Shown one piece after another: positions 59,688 through 64,000 of a DNA stretch of 64,000 bases (positions are counted from its first letter, which is position 1; each line of letters opens with the position of its first letter). Source of the stretch: Verrucomicrobiota bacterium (GTDB taxonomy: Bacteria; Verrucomicrobiota; Verrucomicrobiia; Opitutales; UBA953). The notes beneath the pieces are model-generated. The model did not search any database and was not told where the DNA came from. It saw only the letters and a list, made by a program, of their open reading frames with translations. Position numbers and translations under genes: made by a program. The stretch is from assembly GCA_030834165.1 (NCBI GenBank), contig JAURFU010000001.1, forward strand, positions 1 to 64,000, read 5' to 3'.

Positions 59688-60840
59688 AGCCGTCTTCCGC
59701 GCCGAGGATCTCGACCTCCAGACGGACGTACATCAGCGGCATCGGCGGACGGAAACGCGACTGGAGGCGGACGGCGTCCTTCTCGGTGGTCACGATCATC
59801 TCCGCCTTGGCCTGCATGGCCTGGTCGAGGACCTCATCGAGGTCTTCGTCGTTGAACGAGTGGTGGTCGAGGAAGCGACGGTTGGCGGCGAGCACGGCGC
59901 CCTGGGCTGCCAGCAGCTCCTCGAAACGCTCCGGCGTGGCGATGCCGGAGAAGGCGGCGACGCGCCGTCCGGCGAGGGCCGACATCGGCAGACGACGGGT
60001 TCCGTCGACCTCGACGAGCTCCTTGGCGCCATGGGCGCAGGCGATGATCTCGGCCTTCGGATTATGACGGCGGATAAGCGCCACGAGCTCCGGGTCGGGC
60101 GGACCGACCGACTTCGTCAGGAAGACGTAGGAAGCCCGGCTGAGGTTGGAGACCGGCTCGCGCAGCACGCCCCGCGGCAGCATCGAGCCGTTGCCGAACG
60201 GGTCGCGGCTGTCGACGAGCAGCAGGTTGATCTGTCCGCGGAGCGGCAGGTACTGCAGGCCGTCGTCGAGCAGGATCGTGTCGACGCCGAAGCGACGCAA
60301 CGCGAAGCGGCCGCCCTCCACGCGGTCGCGGTCGACGATCACCACGACGCCGTCGCCGCAGAGGTTCTGCGCGAGCATGTAGGGCTCGTCGCCGGCTTCG
60401 TCGGGCCCGACGAGCACGCTCCGACCGTCGGACACCACCAGCGGATCGGGACGGCTGCCCTGGGTGAGCCAGCGCCAGAAACGCTTCGCCATCGAATCCG
60501 AAGCGCCTTTGTAACCACGCGAGAGGATGGCCACGCGCCGTCCGCGCGAAGCCAGGACCTTCGCCATCTTGAGCACGATCGGGGTCTTGCCCGTGCCGCC
60601 GACGGTCAGGTTCCCCACCACGACGACCTTGCAGCCCAACGGCGTGTCGCGGAAGACGCGGTTGCGGTACAACCAGATACGGAGCCGGACGAGCGCGCCG
60701 AAGACCCAGGAGAGCACCGTGAGGAAGGCCCCGAGCAAGGCCGCCCCGAATCCGCGACGACGACCGTAGACCACGTCCACGGCATAGCTCGCGACCGACT
60801 CTCCCAGGGAGGAAAAATACCCTCTATGCTTCGCGGCCAT
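59635..60840 (-). CDS. lpxK: Tetraacyldisaccharide 4'-kinase
   Basis: [85 protein letters not shown]. Confidence 0.95.
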   Translation of the reverse strand: MAAKHRGYFSSLGESVASYAVDVVYGRRRGFGAALLGAFLTVLSWVFGALVRLRIWLYRNRVFRDTPLGCKVVVVGNLTVGGTGKTPIVLKMAKVLASRGRRVAILSRGYKGASDSMAKRFWRWLTQGSRPDPLVVSDGRSVLVGPDEAGDEPYMLAQNLCGDGVVVIVDRDRVEGGRFALRRFGVDTILLDDGLQYLPLRGQINLLLVDSRDPFGNGSMLPRGVLREPVSNLSRASYVFLTKSVGPPDPELVALIRRHNPKAEIIACAHGAKELVEVDGTRRLPMSALAGRRVAAFSGIATPERFEELLAAQGAVLAANRRFLDHHSFNDEDLDEVLDQAMQAKAEMIVTTEKDAVRLQSRFRPPMPLMYVRLEVEILGAEDGFNAAVERICLGASSSAR

Positions 60841-60906
60841 GGACGAATTGATGCAAAGTTGTTTGACGAAGGCAACCATCCCGATTGAGAAGGACGACCC
60901 AGCGCC

Positions 60907-61308
60907 ATGCTCGTACACCTGTTGCGCACCAAACTTCTCCGAGCCGAGGTCACCGCGGCCCGGCTCGATTACGAAGGCTCCCTGGCCATCGACCGCGAGC
61001 TCATGGCCCTCGTCGGGATGCTCCCCTACGAGAAGATCCTCATCGGCAACCTGGCCAACGGAGAACGCTTCGAGACCTACGCCATCCCCGCTCCCGCCGG
61101 GACCCGGGAAGTCTGCCTGAACGGCGCCACCGCCCACCTCGGGAAGGCCGGCGACCTGCTGGTCATCATGAGCTTCACCAGCGCCGAGGAATCCGTCGCG
61201 GCCGGCTGGAAGCCCCGGACCGCGACCCTCGCCGAACGCAACCGACGCATCGTGCGCCTCGAAAACCCCGAAGTCCCCGTCGAACTTCTCACCACTTTCC
61301 AACGATGA
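60907..61308 (+). CDS. panD: Aspartate 1-decarboxylase
   Basis: MLVHLLRTKLLRAEVTAARLDYEGSLAIDRELM (Gly-Ser self-cleavage site); NGERFETYAIPAPAGTREVCLNGATAHLGKAGDLLVIMSF. Confidence 0.93.
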   Translation: MLVHLLRTKLLRAEVTAARLDYEGSLAIDRELMALVGMLPYEKILIGNLANGERFETYAIPAPAGTREVCLNGATAHLGKAGDLLVIMSFTSAEESVAAGWKPRTATLAERNRRIVRLENPEVPVELLTTFQR

Positions 61309-62384
61309 GCTACCGTCTCTACATCCCCGGCCCCCTCACGGTCTCCGATTCGATCATCCAGGCCATGGCCAAGCCCATGGTCGGCCATCGTTCCGGCGAC
61401 TTCGTCAAGCTCTACAACGACATGCAGCCTCGCCTGCAGTCGATGTTCTTCACCCAGGACCCCGTCTACCTGGCCACCAGCTCCGCCTGGGGCGTGATGG
61501 AAGGCGCCCTCCGCAACGTGTGCCGCAAGGGCGTCCTCAATTGCATGAACGGCGCGTTCTCCGACAAGTGGAACGACGTCGCCAAGCGCTGCGGCAAGTA
61601 CGCCGAGGCCCTCAAGTTCGAATGGGGCCAGCCCGTCGACCCGGAGCAGGTCCGCAAGGCCCTCGCCACGGGCAAGTTCGATTGCATCACCTTCATCCAT
61701 TCCGAGACCTCGACCGGCACGCTCTCGCCCATCGCCGACATCATGGCCGTGGTGCGCGAGTTCCCCGACGTCATCTCGATCGCCGACACGGTCAGCTCCT
61801 TCTCGACCCTCCCCATCAAGAAGGACGAGCTCGGCATCGACATCTTCCTGACAGGCTCCCAGAAGGCCCTGGCCCTGCCCCCCGGCCTCGCGATCTTCGC
61901 CGTCAGCGAGCGCGCCCGCGAACGCGCCAAGGAGTCCCCGGACCGCGGCTACTATTTCGACCTGATCGAGTTCCACGACAACCACGTCAAGGGCATGACT
62001 CCTTCGACGCCTTGCATCTCGCTCCTCTACGGCCTGCAGCAGCGCCTCGTCGAAGTCGAAGCCGAAGGCCTCGAGAACCGCTACGCCCGCCACCTCCGCC
62101 TCAATGAACGCATGCGCGCCTGGGGCCTCGCCAAGGGCTTCTCGCTCCTGCCCGACGTCAGGTTCGGCACCCGCGGCCTGAACTGCTTCAAGAACGACCG
62201 TAACGCCGACCTCGAGCGCCTGAACAAGACCCTCAAGTCGCGCCACAAGCTCGTCATCGACGGCGGCTATGGCAAACTGAAGGGCAAGACCTTCCGCATC
62301 TCGAACATGGGCGACGAGACCGACGCCACGATCACCGCCCTGATCGCCGCCCTGGACGACTCCTTCGCCGAGCAAGGAATGTAA
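61305..62384 (+). CDS. Class V aminotransferase (serine/alanine-glyoxylate aminotransferase-like)
   Basis: IPGPLTVSDSIIQAMAKPMVGHRSGDFVKLYNDMQPRLQSMFFT; ISIADTVSSFSTLPI; LTGSQKALALPPGLA (PLP Lys). Real start 61305, 4-nt overlap with panD. Confidence 0.92.
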   Translation: MSYRLYIPGPLTVSDSIIQAMAKPMVGHRSGDFVKLYNDMQPRLQSMFFTQDPVYLATSSAWGVMEGALRNVCRKGVLNCMNGAFSDKWNDVAKRCGKYAEALKFEWGQPVDPEQVRKALATGKFDCITFIHSETSTGTLSPIADIMAVVREFPDVISIADTVSSFSTLPIKKDELGIDIFLTGSQKALALPPGLAIFAVSERARERAKESPDRGYYFDLIEFHDNHVKGMTPSTPCISLLYGLQQRLVEVEAEGLENRYARHLRLNERMRAWGLAKGFSLLPDVRFGTRGLNCFKNDRNADLERLNKTLKSRHKLVIDGGYGKLKGKTFRISNMGDETDATITALIAALDDSFAEQGM

Positions 62385-62414
62385 CCGGTTTGACAAACGG
62401 TTATCATCCTACGC

Positions 62415-64000
62415 ATGCGCAAGAAGTCATCCAAGCCCTCGTCCGAAGCCTCCGCTCCCGCCGGCTCCAAGACCCTCGTCATCGCCGAAAAGCCGTCCGT
62501 CGCGGCCGACCTGGCGAAGGTGCTCAAGGTCCCCAAGGCCACCAGCGACTACTTCGAGAACGACCGCTGGGTGATCAGCTCTTCGATCGGCCACGTCGTC
62601 CGCCTCAACGACCCGCAGGACCTCGACGAGAAGTTCAAACGATGGACGCTGAAGGACCTGCCGATCCTGCCCGACGACTTCGACGGCTCCGCCCGTCCGG
62701 GCATCCTCAAGGTCGTCATCAGCGAACGTAACAACGGCGACCGTTTCAAACTGCTCAAGAAGCTCCTGGCCCGCGAAGACGTCGGCACCGTCGTCAACGC
62801 CTGCGACGCGGGCCGCGAAGGCGAGCTGATCTTCCACTACATCTACCAGCTCGCCAAGTGCCGCCTGCCGGTCCGCCGCCTCTGGCTGGCCAGCATGACG
62901 AACACGGCCATCGCCGACGCGTTCGAGCACCTGCTCCCGGAGTCGGCCAAGTCCGGCCTCCTCGGCTCCGCCATCTGCCGCTCGCAGGCCGACTGGCTGG
63001 TGGGCATGAACGGCAGCCGTTACGGCACGATCCGCATCGGCGGCGCCAAGCGCGACGTCTTCTCCGTCGGCCGCGTCCAGACCCCGACGCTCATGCTGCT
63101 CGTGAAGCGCGAGTTCGAGATCCGTAATTTCGTCCCGAAGACCTTCTGGAAGATCGAAGGCGACTTCGGCGTCACCCAGGGCGGCTACCGGGGCGCCGCG
63201 CAGGTCCCCGGCGTGACCGACCGCAAGGAAGCCGAACGCTTCTACGACGAAACCCAGGCCCGGCAGGTCGCGGAAGAGACGCTCAAGCTCGGCGTCGGCG
63301 TCGTCTCCGACGAACGCAAGCCGAAGAAGGAAAGCGCCCCGCGCCTCTTCGACCTCACCACCCTCCAGCGCGAAGGCAACCGCCGCTTCGGCTTCTCGGC
63401 CAAGACGACCCTCGGCGTCGCCCAGGCCCTTTACGAGAAGCACAAGGCTCTCACCTATCCGCGTACCGATTCGCAGTATCTCCCCGAGGACTACGTGGCC
63501 AACGCCAAGGCCGCCCTGCAGTCCCTGGAAGGCGCCCACCCCGCCGGCGTCTTCGCCAAGGAAGCCCTCCGTTCCGGCTGGGTCGACTCCGCCGGCCGTC
63601 GTGTCTTCGACAACAAGAAGGTCAGCGACCACTTCGCCATCGTGCCCACCGGCACGATCCCGCACGGACTGACCGACGTAGAACAGAAGGTCTACGACCT
63701 GGTGGTCCGACGCTTCGTCGGCGTGTTCTTCCCGATGGCCGAGTTCGAGGAGACCGTCCGCACCACGACCGTCGGTCCGCATCACTTCCGCACCACGGGC
63801 AAGGTCCTCGTCGTCGCCGGCTGGCGCGCGGTGTGGGGCCAGGAAGCGGAAGCCGAGGAAGACAAGGACAAGGAAGGCTCCGCGAGCCTCCCCGCCCTCG
63901 TGTCCGCCGATGGCTCTCCCGCCCAAGCCAAGGTCCGCGGCGTCGACGTCAAGGAAGACGCCACCAAGCCGCCGGCCCGCTACAACGAAGCCTCGCTCCT
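62415..64000 (+). CDS. topB: DNA topoisomerase III-like type IA topoisomerase, truncated by window end
   Basis: Own translation from 62415: MRKKSSKPSSEASAPAGSKTLVIAEKPSVAADLAKVLKV...NACDAGREGELIFHYIYQLA...YPRTDSQYLP (catalytic Tyr). Absent from ORF track because it runs off the edge. Confidence 0.93.
   Translation, partial: MRKKSSKPSSEASAPAGSKTLVIAEKPSVAADLAKVLKVPKATSDYFENDRWVISSSIGHVVRLNDPQDLDEKFKRWTLKDLPILPDDFDGSARPGILKVVISERNNGDRFKLLKKLLAREDVGTVVNACDAGREGELIFHYIYQLAKCRLPVRRLWLASMTNTAIADAFEHLLPESAKSGLLGSAICRSQADWLVGMNGSRYGTIRIGGAKRDVFSVGRVQTPTLMLLVKREFEIRNFVPKTFWKIEGDFGVTQGGYRGAAQVPGVTDRKEAERFYDETQARQVAEETLKLGVGVVSDERKPKKESAPRLFDLTTLQREGNRRFGFSAKTTLGVAQALYEKHKALTYPRTDSQYLPEDYVANAKAALQSLEGAHPAGVFAKEALRSGWVDSAGRRVFDNKKVSDHFAIVPTGTIPHGLTDVEQKVYDLVVRRFVGVFFPMAEFEETVRTTTVGPHHFRTTGKVLVVAGWRAVWGQEAEAEEDKDKEGSASLPALVSADGSPAQAKVRGVDVKEDATKPPARYNEASL

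Overview
64 kb of high-GC bacterial chromosome, compactly packed and mostly housekeeping. It looks like Verrucomicrobiota/PVC, inferred from a Minf_1886-family gene, a PSD1/DUF1549-type cytochrome gene and a giant heme-c/HEAT-repeat protein. I recognise about 55 genes: glmM / GlmU-like acyltransferase / glmS; two tRNA-Lys genes; asd; mrdA-mreD-mreC-mreB; uppP; trpB; yicC; HU/IHF; hisS; murJ; an AmiD-like lipoprotein amidase; a deoxysugar (rhamnose/fucose) cluster with DeoR regulator, aldolase, rhamnulokinase and fused aldolase-dehydrogenase, continuing directly into lutABC-type lactate oxidation genes; metG; isochorismate synthase; dtd; hisF; nadB; panE-like; hisC; lipoate ligase-like; mutS; PhoH; ybaB; recR; ppk1; lpxK; panD; a class V aminotransferase; and a truncated topoisomerase III. 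I saw no CRISPR array, prophage, IS element or classical defence island. Best leads: (1) a predicted single-ORF fusion of an HDHD3/DREG-2-like HAD domain, lacking the usual second Asp of motif I, to a DUF721/DciA-like domain; (2) a GlmU-like protein between glmM and glmS without a recognisable uridylyltransferase domain; (3) a small protein with two tandem zinc-ribbon-like repeats; (4) a shell-less deoxysugar-to-pyruvate gene line-up; (5) an unassigned 594-aa protein that may be a toroid/beta-sandwich polysaccharide lyase; (6) structured or palindromic leaders upstream of the Gfo/Idh gene and glmM. Two genes cut by the window edges (1..682 minus, 62415..64000 plus) are missing from the supplied ORF track. 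All family calls are by eye from motifs; no database search was run.
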